Of a stretch of DNA of 41,239 nt, positions 29,757 through 37,171 are shown one piece after another; position 1 is the first letter of the stretch, and each line of letters opens with the position of its first letter. The stretch is from contig WHTW01000062.1 in assembly GCA_009377525.1 (NCBI GenBank), forward strand, positions 1-41,239. The letters are read 5' to 3'. Below the pieces are notes generated by a model. The model had not been told where the DNA came from and made no database searches. It saw only the letters and a program-made list of their open reading frames with translations. The stretch comes from Rhodospirillales bacterium. GTDB lineage: Bacteria > Pseudomonadota > Alphaproteobacteria > Reyranellales > Reyranellaceae. Position numbers and translations under genes: made by a program.

Positions 29757-31430
29757 ATGAGCCAGTCCAACAGCGTCGGCCTGATCGACCTGCAGATCAT
29801 GTGGAACCGCCTGATCGCCGTGGTCGAGGAGCAGGCGCAGACCTTGATGCGCACCGCCTTCAGCCCGATCGTGCGCGAATGCGGCGACCTCTCCGCCGGT
29901 GTGTTCGACCTGGAAGGCCGCATGCTGGCCCAGGCCGTCACCGGCACGCCGGGCCACGTCAATTCGATGGCCGAATCGGTGAAGCATTTCCTGCGCCATT
30001 TCCCGGTCGAGACGATGAAGCCGGGCGATGCCTACATCACCAACGACCCGTGGATGGGCACCGGTCATCTCAACGACTTCGTCATCACCACGCCCTGCTT
30101 CCGCAACGACAGGCTTGTGGCGCTGTTCTCCTGCACCAGCCATCTCATGGACATCGGCGGCATCGGCTTCGGTCCGGACGCCACCGACGTGTTCATGGAG
30201 GGCCTCTACATCCCGATGCTGAAGCTGTTCGACCAGGGCGAGCCGAACGAGACCCTGATGGCGATGATCCGCGCCAACACCCGCCTGCCGGTCGACACCG
30301 AGGGGGATGTCTACTCGCTGGCCGGCTGCAACGACGTCGGCGCCCGCCGCCTGGTCGAGATGATGGACGAGTTCGGCATCGAGTCACTCGACCAGCTCGG
30401 CGATCACATCATCGCCCGCTCGCGCGAGGCCGTGCTGGCCGAGATCGCCAAGCTGCCCAAGGGCACCTGGCACAACGCCATGACCGTCGACGGCTACGAC
30501 GTGCCGGTGACGCTCAAGGCCACGCTGACCATCTCCGACAGCGGCATCCATGTCGATTACGCCGGCACGTCGCCGGTTTCCAAGCGCGGCATCAACGTGC
30601 CGCATGCCTACACCACGGCCTACACGGTGTTCGGGCTGGGCTGTGTGGTGGCGACCCACATTCCCAACAATGCCGGCTCGCTCGAGCCGCTCACCGTGTC
30701 GGCGCCGGCCGACTCCATCCTCAACGCACCGAAACCCAGCGCGGTCGCCTCGCGGCACGTCATCGGCCAGATGCTGCCCGACGTCACCTTCGGCTGCCTG
30801 CGCCAGGTCGTGCCGGACCGCGTGCCGGCCGAGGGCACGTCGTGCCTGTGGAACATCAATGTGCGCGGCCATGTGAAGGGCGGCGAGGGCGGCAACTACG
30901 GCTTCGGCATGGCCATCACCTCCAACGGCGGCACCGGCGCGCGTCCCGACAAGGACGGGCTGTCGGCCACCGCCTATCCCAGCGGCGTGCGCGGCACGCC
31001 AGTGGAGATCGCCGAGACCCAGACGCCGCTGATCTTCTGGCGCAAGGAATTCCGCCCCGATTCGGGCGGCGCCGGCCGGACCCGCGGCGGGCTGGGCCAG
31101 ATCATGGAGATCGAGAGCGGCATCGCCGAGCCGTTCGACCTGTTAGCGGCGTTCGACCGCATTGACTATCCGCCGCGCGGCCGCGATGGCGGCCGGGATG
31201 GCGAGGCGGGTTTCGTCGCGCTGAAGTCGGGCCAGACGCTGAAAGGCAAGGGCTTCCAGCTCATTCCGCCCGGCGACCGGCTGGTGGTCATGACGCCGGG
31301 CGGCGCCGGTATCGGCATGCCGGCGGAGCGCGATCGCATACAGGTCGCCAACGATCTGGCCGACGGGCTTATCTCGCAGGAGACAGCCGAGACGGTTTAC
31401 GCCTATAAGCCGCCGCGCGCTGCTGAGTAG
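29757..31430 (+). CDS. hyuB: hydantoinase/oxoprolinase family, subunit B (HyuB-like)
   Basis: This 557-residue protein is the HyuB partner of the preceding subunit. Family motifs are FSPIVRECGDLSAGVFD, GHVNSMAESVKHFL, DAYITNDPWMGTGHLNDF, SHLMDIGG and, in the C-terminal half, FRPDSGGAGRTRGGLGQ and MTPGGAGIGMP. Length is normal. The ATG at 29757 has AGGAA 3-7 bases upstream and follows hyuA by 7 bases, so the two subunits are made together. A 51-base gap leads to a TRAP transporter on the same strand, which probably imports the substrate. Frames extending upstream of 29757 lie inside hyuA and are shadows. Confidence 0.92.
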   Translation: MSQSNSVGLIDLQIMWNRLIAVVEEQAQTLMRTAFSPIVRECGDLSAGVFDLEGRMLAQAVTGTPGHVNSMAESVKHFLRHFPVETMKPGDAYITNDPWMGTGHLNDFVITTPCFRNDRLVALFSCTSHLMDIGGIGFGPDATDVFMEGLYIPMLKLFDQGEPNETLMAMIRANTRLPVDTEGDVYSLAGCNDVGARRLVEMMDEFGIESLDQLGDHIIARSREAVLAEIAKLPKGTWHNAMTVDGYDVPVTLKATLTISDSGIHVDYAGTSPVSKRGINVPHAYTTAYTVFGLGCVVATHIPNNAGSLEPLTVSAPADSILNAPKPSAVASRHVIGQMLPDVTFGCLRQVVPDRVPAEGTSCLWNINVRGHVKGGEGGNYGFGMAITSNGGTGARPDKDGLSATAYPSGVRGTPVEIAETQTPLIFWRKEFRPDSGGAGRTRGGLGQIMEIESGIAEPFDLLAAFDRIDYPPRGRDGGRDGEAGFVALKSGQTLKGKGFQLIPPGDRLVVMTPGGAGIGMPAERDRIQVANDLADGLISQETAETVYAYKPPRAAE

Positions 31431-31481
31431 CGGCGGCTGAGTAGTGGGGTCCGGGGAATCAACTAGCCAATGGGGTTTTCG

Positions 31482-32489
31482 ATGAAACTGGGACGCAGGA
31501 ACGCCTTGAAGGCGGGCGTGGGAATGGGCGCGGTGATGCTGGGCGCGCCGGCGATCGCGCAGGCGCCGACGCTGAAGCTGCCGCTGGCCACCGTGTGGCC
31601 GGACGGCAATTTCCATACGATCAACGCAAAGAGGTTCGCCGCTGAGGTCAAGACCGGGACCTCCGGCGCCGTCGAGATCGACGTGAAGTCGGGCGGTCAG
31701 CTCGGCTTCAAGGGCCCCGAGCAGCTGCGCGCGGTGCGCGACGGGCTGGTGCCGATGGCCGACATCCTCAACATCCAGCAGATCGGCGACGAGCCGATCA
31801 TGGGCGTCGAGGGCATCCCCTTCATCTCCAACAACATGGAGGAGCTGAAGGTGCTGCACAAATACCTCAGGCCCGAATACGAGAAGGTGGCGCTCAAGAA
31901 CAACCAGACCATCCTCTACATGGTGCCGTGGCCGACGCAGTACCTGCATCTCAAGGTCAAGTGCGAATCGCTCGATGCCCTCAAGGGCATCAAGATCCGC
32001 GTTCCCGACAAGAACGCCCAGGACATGTGCAGCGCCATCGGCATGGCGCCGGCGCTGATCCCGTGGGGCGAGACTATCGCCGCACTGTCGTCGGGCGCCG
32101 TCTCGGGCGTGTCGACCTCGGCGGTGTCGGGCGTCGACGGCAAGTTCTGGGAGTTCCTGAAGTTCTTCCACCAGACCAACCACGCCTGGTCGTCCCAGAT
32201 CGTCACGATCAACAACGACACGCTGAAGAAGATCTCTCCGGCCAACCAGAAGGCCATCGTCGAGCTGGCCAAGAAGCTCGAGCCGGACTTCTGGCAGACG
32301 TCGCTCAAGGCCGATGACGACAGCAAGAAGAAGTTGACCGACGGCGGCATGCAGCTCGTGGTGCCGCCGCCGCCGATGATGACCGACCTGCGCCAGAAGA
32401 CGGCGCCGATGATCGCGGAGTTCATCAAGCGCGTGCCGGCCGCCGAGAAGCCGATCAAGGCCTACCTCGTCGAGATGAAGCGCGCGTGA
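31482..32489 (+). CDS. dctP: TRAP transporter substrate-binding protein (DctP-like)
   Basis: This is the periplasmic solute receptor of a TRAP transporter, 335 residues. The N-terminus MKLGRRNALKAGVGMGAVML, with cleavage probably after AIAQA, looks like a twin-arginine (Tat) signal (RRNALK), suggesting export in folded form. The mature part follows the DctP pattern: LPLATVWPDGNFHTINAKRF, GGQLGFKGPEQLRAVRDG, LDALKGIKIRVPDKNAQ, PALIPWGETIAALSSGAVSG, and a conserved arginine in KIRVPD that usually binds a carboxylate. I chose the ATG at 31482 because GGGG lies 6 bases upstream; an ATG at 31470 is also open. The ligand is probably an organic acid related to the hydantoinase substrate. Confidence 0.9.
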   Translation: MKLGRRNALKAGVGMGAVMLGAPAIAQAPTLKLPLATVWPDGNFHTINAKRFAAEVKTGTSGAVEIDVKSGGQLGFKGPEQLRAVRDGLVPMADILNIQQIGDEPIMGVEGIPFISNNMEELKVLHKYLRPEYEKVALKNNQTILYMVPWPTQYLHLKVKCESLDALKGIKIRVPDKNAQDMCSAIGMAPALIPWGETIAALSSGAVSGVSTSAVSGVDGKFWEFLKFFHQTNHAWSSQIVTINNDTLKKISPANQKAIVELAKKLEPDFWQTSLKADDDSKKKLTDGGMQLVVPPPPMMTDLRQKTAPMIAEFIKRVPAAEKPIKAYLVEMKRA

Positions 32490-33070
32490 GCGCGCGCGGC
32501 GCCAACCCGAACGCAGGGGCGCCCCGGCCCCTGCGTTCGTTCCTCGACGGCGTCGACAGGCTCGGCCGGCTCGACGGTTGGCTCGGGGCGATGTGCCTCG
32601 TGGCGCTCACCTGCCTGATGCTGGGCGAGGTGCTGGTCCGGGCGCTGTCCGACATCTTCCCCTGGGTACCGGCCGATATTCCGGTCGCCTGGGAATACAG
32701 CTCCTACCTGATGGCCGCAGCCTTCACCTTCGGCGCCGCCATGACGCTGCGCGCCGGCGGCCATATCCGGGTCACCCTGGTGTTGGCCCGCGTCACGCCC
32801 GCGACCCGGCGCTGGATGGAGACGGTGCTGGCGGCGCTGGGCATGGCTTTCACCGGCTATCTGGCCCTCGCCATGATCAACTTCACCTGGCGCAGCTTCT
32901 CGTCCGGCCAGGTCTCGATCTCCAGCGAAAGCCCGCTGTGGGTGCCGCAGGCGCTGGTCACGTTCGGCATCTGCCTGCTGGTCCTGCAGTTCGTGGCGCG
33001 CTTTTTCCAGGCCCTGTTTGGTCTGCCGTTGGAGGATCTCAGCATGCGCGCGGCATCGGTCGCCGAGTGA
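32486..33070 (+). CDS. dctQ: TRAP transporter small membrane subunit (DctQ-like)
   Basis: This 194-residue protein has four predicted transmembrane helices (LGAMCLVALTCLMLGEVLVR; SSYLMAAAFTFGAAMTL; TVLAALGMAFTGYLALAMI; LVTFGICLLVLQFVARFF) and the DctQ-type loops AWEYSSYLM and LRAGGHIRV. The GTG start overlaps the dctP stop as GTGA. DctQ subunits tether DctP to the DctM channel and are required for Na+-coupled uptake. Its position between dctP and dctM confirms the assignment despite the low conservation of the family. Confidence 0.9.
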   Translation: MSARGANPNAGAPRPLRSFLDGVDRLGRLDGWLGAMCLVALTCLMLGEVLVRALSDIFPWVPADIPVAWEYSSYLMAAAFTFGAAMTLRAGGHIRVTLVLARVTPATRRWMETVLAALGMAFTGYLALAMINFTWRSFSSGQVSISSESPLWVPQALVTFGICLLVLQFVARFFQALFGLPLEDLSMRAASVAE

Positions 33071-33093
33071 TCCTGGCGACTCTGTAGGCTGAG

Positions 33094-34398
33094 ATGCTCG
33101 AAATCGTCATCGTCATGTTCGTGGTGCTGTTCGCCTTCCTGGCGGGCGGCCTGTGGATCGGCTGGACGCTCGCGGTCACCGGCACGGTGCTGCTGGCGGT
33201 CTTCCGCGACATCCCGCTCGACAAGCTTCTGGCGCAGTACGCCTGGAACATCCTGACGACGCAGGAGCTGCTGGCGCTGCCGCTGTTCATCGTCATGGGC
33301 GAGATCCTGTTCCGCACGCGGCTGTCGCAATCCCTGTTCAGCGGCCTGACTCCGTGGGCGGCGCTGCTGCCGGGCCGCCTGCTGCACGTGAACGTCATCG
33401 GCTGCTCGATCTTCGCCGCCATCTCCGGCTCGTCGGCCGCCACCACCCAGGTGGTCGGCCGCATCTCGCTCTCCGAGCTGACGAAGCGGGGCTATTCCAA
33501 GGACGTCGCCGTCGGCTCGCTGGCCGGCGCCGGCACCCTCGGCTTCCTGATCCCGCCCTCCAACATCCTGATCATCTATGGCGTCCTGGGCGACGTCTCG
33601 ATCGCCAAGCTCTTCACCGCGGGGTTCATCCCGGGCTTCCTGCTGGCCGCGAGCTTCATGGCCTGGATCATGGTCCACACCGCGCTCAGGCCCGGCCTGG
33701 TGCCGCAAGCCGAGCGCAGGGTTCGCGTGGCGTCGGCCGCGGAGTTCGCCGCTTCGATCCGCGCGCTGGGACCGATCGTGTTCCTGATCCTGTGCGTGCT
33801 GGGCTCGATCTATGGCGGGCTCGCCACGCCCTCCGAGGCGGCGGCCGTCGGCGTGCTGGGCGCCTTGGTCGTCGCCGGCCTGCAAGGCGAGCTGAAGGGC
33901 GGGGCGCTGCGCGCCATCGCCTTCGGCTCCGTCCAGACCTGCGCCATGATCGCGCTGATCGTGCTGGGGGCGTCGATCCTGGGCAGTGCCGCGGCCTTCC
34001 TCGGCATTCCCGCCGCCGTCGCGAACTTCGTCTCCAGCCTCGGCCTGTCGCCGCTCATGCTGATCGCGGCCCTGATTGTCTTCTACCTGATCCTGGGCTG
34101 CTTCCTCGACGGCTTCAGCATGATCGTCATGACCCTGCCCATCGTCATGCCGATCGTGAAGGCGGCCGGTTTCGAGCCGATCTGGTTCGGCATCTTCCTG
34201 GTGCTGGTGGTCGAGATGTCGCAGATCACGCCGCCGGTTGGCTTCAACCTGTTCGTGATCCAGGGCCTCACCGAGGACGGGCTGGGCTATATCGCCAAGG
34301 TGACCTTGCCCTATCTGCTGATCATGGCGCTTTTCACCATGGCCATCGCGATCATCCCCGACATTGCCCTCTGGCTTCCGCGCTACCTCAGCAGCTAG
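33094..34398 (+). CDS. dctM: TRAP transporter large membrane subunit (DctM-like)
   Basis: This 434-residue inner-membrane subunit of about 12 helices forms the transport pathway. Family segments are LALPLFIVMGEILFRT, SIFAAISGSSAATTQVVGR, AGAGTLGFLIPPSNILIIYG, GLATPSEAAAVGVLGALV, LGCFLDGFSMIVMTLPIV and MSQITPPVGFNLFVIQG. The start lies 23 bases after dctQ. Right after the stop a perfect 46-bp palindrome begins, which could end transcription of the hyuA-hyuB-dctP-dctQ-dctM unit. TRAP systems are Na+-dependent secondary importers. The set is complete here. Confidence 0.95.
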   Translation: MLEIVIVMFVVLFAFLAGGLWIGWTLAVTGTVLLAVFRDIPLDKLLAQYAWNILTTQELLALPLFIVMGEILFRTRLSQSLFSGLTPWAALLPGRLLHVNVIGCSIFAAISGSSAATTQVVGRISLSELTKRGYSKDVAVGSLAGAGTLGFLIPPSNILIIYGVLGDVSIAKLFTAGFIPGFLLAASFMAWIMVHTALRPGLVPQAERRVRVASAAEFAASIRALGPIVFLILCVLGSIYGGLATPSEAAAVGVLGALVVAGLQGELKGGALRAIAFGSVQTCAMIALIVLGASILGSAAAFLGIPAAVANFVSSLGLSPLMLIAALIVFYLILGCFLDGFSMIVMTLPIVMPIVKAAGFEPIWFGIFLVLVVEMSQITPPVGFNLFVIQGLTEDGLGYIAKVTLPYLLIMALFTMAIAIIPDIALWLPRYLSS

Positions 34399-34402
34399 AG
34401 CG

Positions 34403-34448
34403 GTTCCCGATTTGATGGAACCGCGCGCGGTTCCATCAAATCGGGAAC
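34403..34448. repeat. perfect 46-bp palindrome
   Basis: Every base from 34403 to 34425 pairs with its partner from 34426 to 34448 (arm gttcccgatttgatggaacc plus GCG). A smaller palindrome, GGAACCGCGCGCGGTTCC, is nested at 34417-34434. It starts 5 bases after the dctM stop. There is no T-run, so it is not a standard terminator, though as RNA it would form a very long hairpin. Confidence 0.95.
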
Positions 34449-34474
34449 GCGCGTGCAGGAGATGTCTGTTCCAC

Positions 34475-34520
34475 AGGGCACATTCCGTCTGGCTGATTCC
34501 AGCCAGACGGAATGTGCTCT
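34475..34520. repeat. inverted repeat with 17-18 bp perfect stem
   Basis: cacattccgtctggctg (34479-34495) pairs exactly with 34500-34516 around a 4-base loop (ATTC). The stem extends outward to 34475-34520 with one G-T wobble. It lies 30 bases upstream of the glutamine-synthetase-family gene and differs in sequence from the palindrome at 34403. Confidence 0.92.
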
Positions 34521-34549
34521 AGTCTGGCCTCGTCACGAGGGGAGAAGGA

Positions 34550-35914
34550 ATGGAACCGCGTCAGGTCCGGACGGCTGCCGATGCGCGCCGCATCCTGCAG
34601 GAGCGTGGCCTGCGCCACGTCAAGGTCGGCGTCCATGACATCGACGGTGTCCTGCGCGGCAAGTACCTGCACATCGACAAGTTCAGCGGCGCGCTCGATG
34701 GCGGCATGGGGTTCTGCGACGTCGTTTTGGGCTGGGACTCCAACGACCAGCTCTACGACAATGTCACCTACACGGGCTGGCACACCGCCTATCCCGACGC
34801 CACCGTGCGCATCCTGCCGGAGACCTGCCGCGAGATCGCGACCGAGCCCGGCAACCTGCTGTTCCTCTGCGAGTTCACCGACAAGGCCGAGGAGCTTTGT
34901 CCGCGCGGCATCCTGCGCCGCGTGCTGGCACGCGCCGCCAAGCTCGGCTTCGAGGTCAAGGTCGGCTTCGAGTACGAGTTCTTCATCTTCGCCGAGACGG
35001 CCTTTTCGATCCGCGAGAAGGGGTTCAGGAACCTGAAGCCGATCTCGCCCGGCTTCTTCGGCTACTCCATGCTGCGCAATTCGGTCCTGTCCGACTGGTA
35101 CAGGGACCTGCTCGCCATGTGCGAGACCATGGACATGGGCATCGAGGGCCTGCACACCGAGACCGGCGCCGGCGTGCTCGAGGCGGCGTTGCGCGTCAAG
35201 GATGGCCTCGCGGCCGCCGACGCTGCTGCCCTGTTCAAGCTCTACACCAAGGTGCTGGCGCAGAAGCGCGACTGGCTCGCGACCTTCATGGCCAAGTGGT
35301 CCAAGGACTGGCCGGGCTGCGGCGGCCACATGCACATGTCGCTGTGGAAGGACGGCAAGCCGGTCTTCTTCGACGAGGCAGGCAGCCATCGCATGAGCGA
35401 GACGATGCGCCATTTCGTCGGCGGCCAGCGGGCACTGATGCCCGAGCTGCTGGCCATGGTGGCGTCCAACGTGAACTCCTACCGCCGCTTGATCCCGGGC
35501 TTCTGGGCGCCGACCGTCTCGAGCTGGGGCGTGGAGAACCGCACGACCTCGCTGCGTGTGATCCCGGGTTCGGCCAAGTCGACGCGCGTTGAGTATCGCG
35601 TGGCCGCCGCCGATGCGAACCCCTACCTGGCGCTGGCTGCCGCCGTCGGCTCGGGCCTGTGGGGCGTCGAGAACAAGGTCGATCCCGGCGAGCCCATCAA
35701 GGGCAACTCCTACGAGATCCAGCACCCCGATAAGGCGCAGTTGCCGCGCACCCTGATGGAGGCCGTCGGACGTCTGAAGGCCTCGACGGCGGCGCGCGAC
35801 CTGTTCGGCGATGCCTTCGTCGATCACTATTCTGCAACCCGGGAATGGGAAGAGCGTGAGTTCCGCAAGGCCATCACCGAGTGGGAGCTCGACCGCTACA
35901 TGGAAATCATCTGA
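34550..35914 (+). CDS. glutamine-synthetase-family ligase (GlnA/PuuA/GMAS-like)
   Basis: This 454-residue enzyme of the glutamine synthetase superfamily joins glutamate, or a similar acid, to ammonia or an amine using ATP. Catalytic-fold segments are VGFEYEFFIF (Glu141, Glu143), LHTETGAGVLEAAL, GCGGHMHMSLW, and NRTTSLRVIPGS, then RVEYRVAAADANPYLALAA. The C-terminus (EWEEREFRKAITEWELDRY) is of the type seen in gamma-glutamylpolyamine and gamma-glutamylmethylamide synthetases. The adenylylation site (NLYxLP) of housekeeping GlnA is absent, so it is more likely a catabolic gamma-glutamyl ligase. A GGAG lies 5 bases before the ATG. It overlaps the next gene by one base (TGATG). Confidence 0.88.
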   Translation: MEPRQVRTAADARRILQERGLRHVKVGVHDIDGVLRGKYLHIDKFSGALDGGMGFCDVVLGWDSNDQLYDNVTYTGWHTAYPDATVRILPETCREIATEPGNLLFLCEFTDKAEELCPRGILRRVLARAAKLGFEVKVGFEYEFFIFAETAFSIREKGFRNLKPISPGFFGYSMLRNSVLSDWYRDLLAMCETMDMGIEGLHTETGAGVLEAALRVKDGLAAADAAALFKLYTKVLAQKRDWLATFMAKWSKDWPGCGGHMHMSLWKDGKPVFFDEAGSHRMSETMRHFVGGQRALMPELLAMVASNVNSYRRLIPGFWAPTVSSWGVENRTTSLRVIPGSAKSTRVEYRVAAADANPYLALAAAVGSGLWGVENKVDPGEPIKGNSYEIQHPDKAQLPRTLMEAVGRLKASTAARDLFGDAFVDHYSATREWEEREFRKAITEWELDRYMEII

Positions 35915-37080
35915 TGTCTCAGTCTTTGGTCGGTAACTGGAACTATCCCACCTCGATCCGTTTCGGCGCGGGCCGCATCCGCGAACTGCCCGACGCAGCC
36001 AAGGTGGTCGGCCTCAAGCGGCCATTGCTGGTCACCGATCCGGGCCTGGCCAGGCTGCCGATGATCTCCGACGCCATGCTCGGCCTGCGCAAGGCCGGGC
36101 TCGAAGTGGCGCTGTTCAGCGACGTGAAGCCCAACCCGGTGGCCAGCAACGTCGATTCGGGCGTGGCCGTGCTGCGTGCCGGCAAGCATGACGGCGTGAT
36201 CGCCTGGGGCGGCGGCTCGGGCATCGACACCGCCAAGGCCATCGCCTTCATGGCCGGGCAGACGCGGCCCCTGTGGGACTTCGAGGATATCGGCGACTGG
36301 TGGACGCGGGCCAATCCCGTGGGCATCTATCCGTCGATCGCCGTGCCGACCACGGCCGGCACCGGATCGGAGACCGGCCGCGCTTCGGTGATCACCAACC
36401 AGGAGACGCATACCAAGAAGGTGATCTTCCACCCCAAGATGATGCCCGCCATAGTCATCGCCGATCCCGAGCTGACGGTCGGCCTGCCGCCCAAGCTGAC
36501 GGCCGGCACCGGCATGGATGCTTTCATCCATTGCCTCGAGGCCTACTGTGCGCCGGGCTATCATCCTTATGCGGAAGGCATTGCCGTCGAGGGCATGCGG
36601 CTGGTGAAGGAGAACCTCGCGCGCGCCGTCAAGGACGGACGGGACATCGAGGCGAGGGGCCACATGCTGGCCGCCTCGCAGTTGGGCTCGACGGCCTTCC
36701 AGAAGGGGCTGGGCGCCATCCACTCGCTGTCGCATCCGGTGGGCGCCGTGCTCGACACGCACCACGGCCTGACCAACGCCGTCGCCATGCCCTACGTGCT
36801 GAAGTTCAACCGCGCTGCGATCGACGAGAAGATCCAGCGGCTGGCGCGCTGGCTCGGCCTGCGCAATCCGACCTTCGACGGCTTCATGGAATGGAGCCTC
36901 GATCTGCGCCGCCAGATCGGCATCCCGCATACGCTGGCCGAGCTCGGCGTCAAGGAAAGCCACCTCGACAGGTTCGCCGAGATGGCCGCCGTCGATCCGA
37001 CGGCGGGCGGCAACCCGGTGAAGGCGGGCGTGCCGGAGATGCGCAAGATGTATGAGGCCGCCGTGGCGGGGAGGTTGTGA
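35914..37080 (+). CDS. iron-containing alcohol dehydrogenase
   Basis: This 388-residue group III (Fe-dependent) NAD(P)-linked alcohol dehydrogenase reads WGGGSGIDTAKAIA and AVPTTAGTGSETGRASVIT for nucleotide binding. Four metal ligands are in place: Asp202 and His206 in GMDAFIHCLEAY, and His270 and His284 in GAIHSLSHPVGAVLDTHHG. It would interconvert an alcohol with an aldehyde or ketone in the cytoplasm. It starts one base inside the stop of the ligase gene, so the pair is translationally coupled and likely acts in one pathway. The exact substrate is unknown. Confidence 0.93.
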   Translation: MSQSLVGNWNYPTSIRFGAGRIRELPDAAKVVGLKRPLLVTDPGLARLPMISDAMLGLRKAGLEVALFSDVKPNPVASNVDSGVAVLRAGKHDGVIAWGGGSGIDTAKAIAFMAGQTRPLWDFEDIGDWWTRANPVGIYPSIAVPTTAGTGSETGRASVITNQETHTKKVIFHPKMMPAIVIADPELTVGLPPKLTAGTGMDAFIHCLEAYCAPGYHPYAEGIAVEGMRLVKENLARAVKDGRDIEARGHMLAASQLGSTAFQKGLGAIHSLSHPVGAVLDTHHGLTNAVAMPYVLKFNRAAIDEKIQRLARWLGLRNPTFDGFMEWSLDLRRQIGIPHTLAELGVKESHLDRFAEMAAVDPTAGGNPVKAGVPEMRKMYEAAVAGRL

Positions 37081-37092
37081 TGATCATCCGCT

Positions 37093-37166
37093 GGGGGCGC
37101 GCCACTCCAGTGGCGCGATCATTTGTAGCTACAACGCATGACGCTCCACTGGAGCGGCGCGCCCCC
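37093..37166. repeat. long imperfect inverted repeat
   Basis: The arms 37093-37113 and 37146-37166 pair at 20 of 21 positions (GC-rich outer part, then ctccagtgg). The loop between them has further partial pairing and a TGTAGCTACA palindrome at its tip (37124-37133). It fills the gap between the alcohol dehydrogenase and the flavoprotein gene. Confidence 0.9.
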
Positions 37167-37171
37167 GGCAC

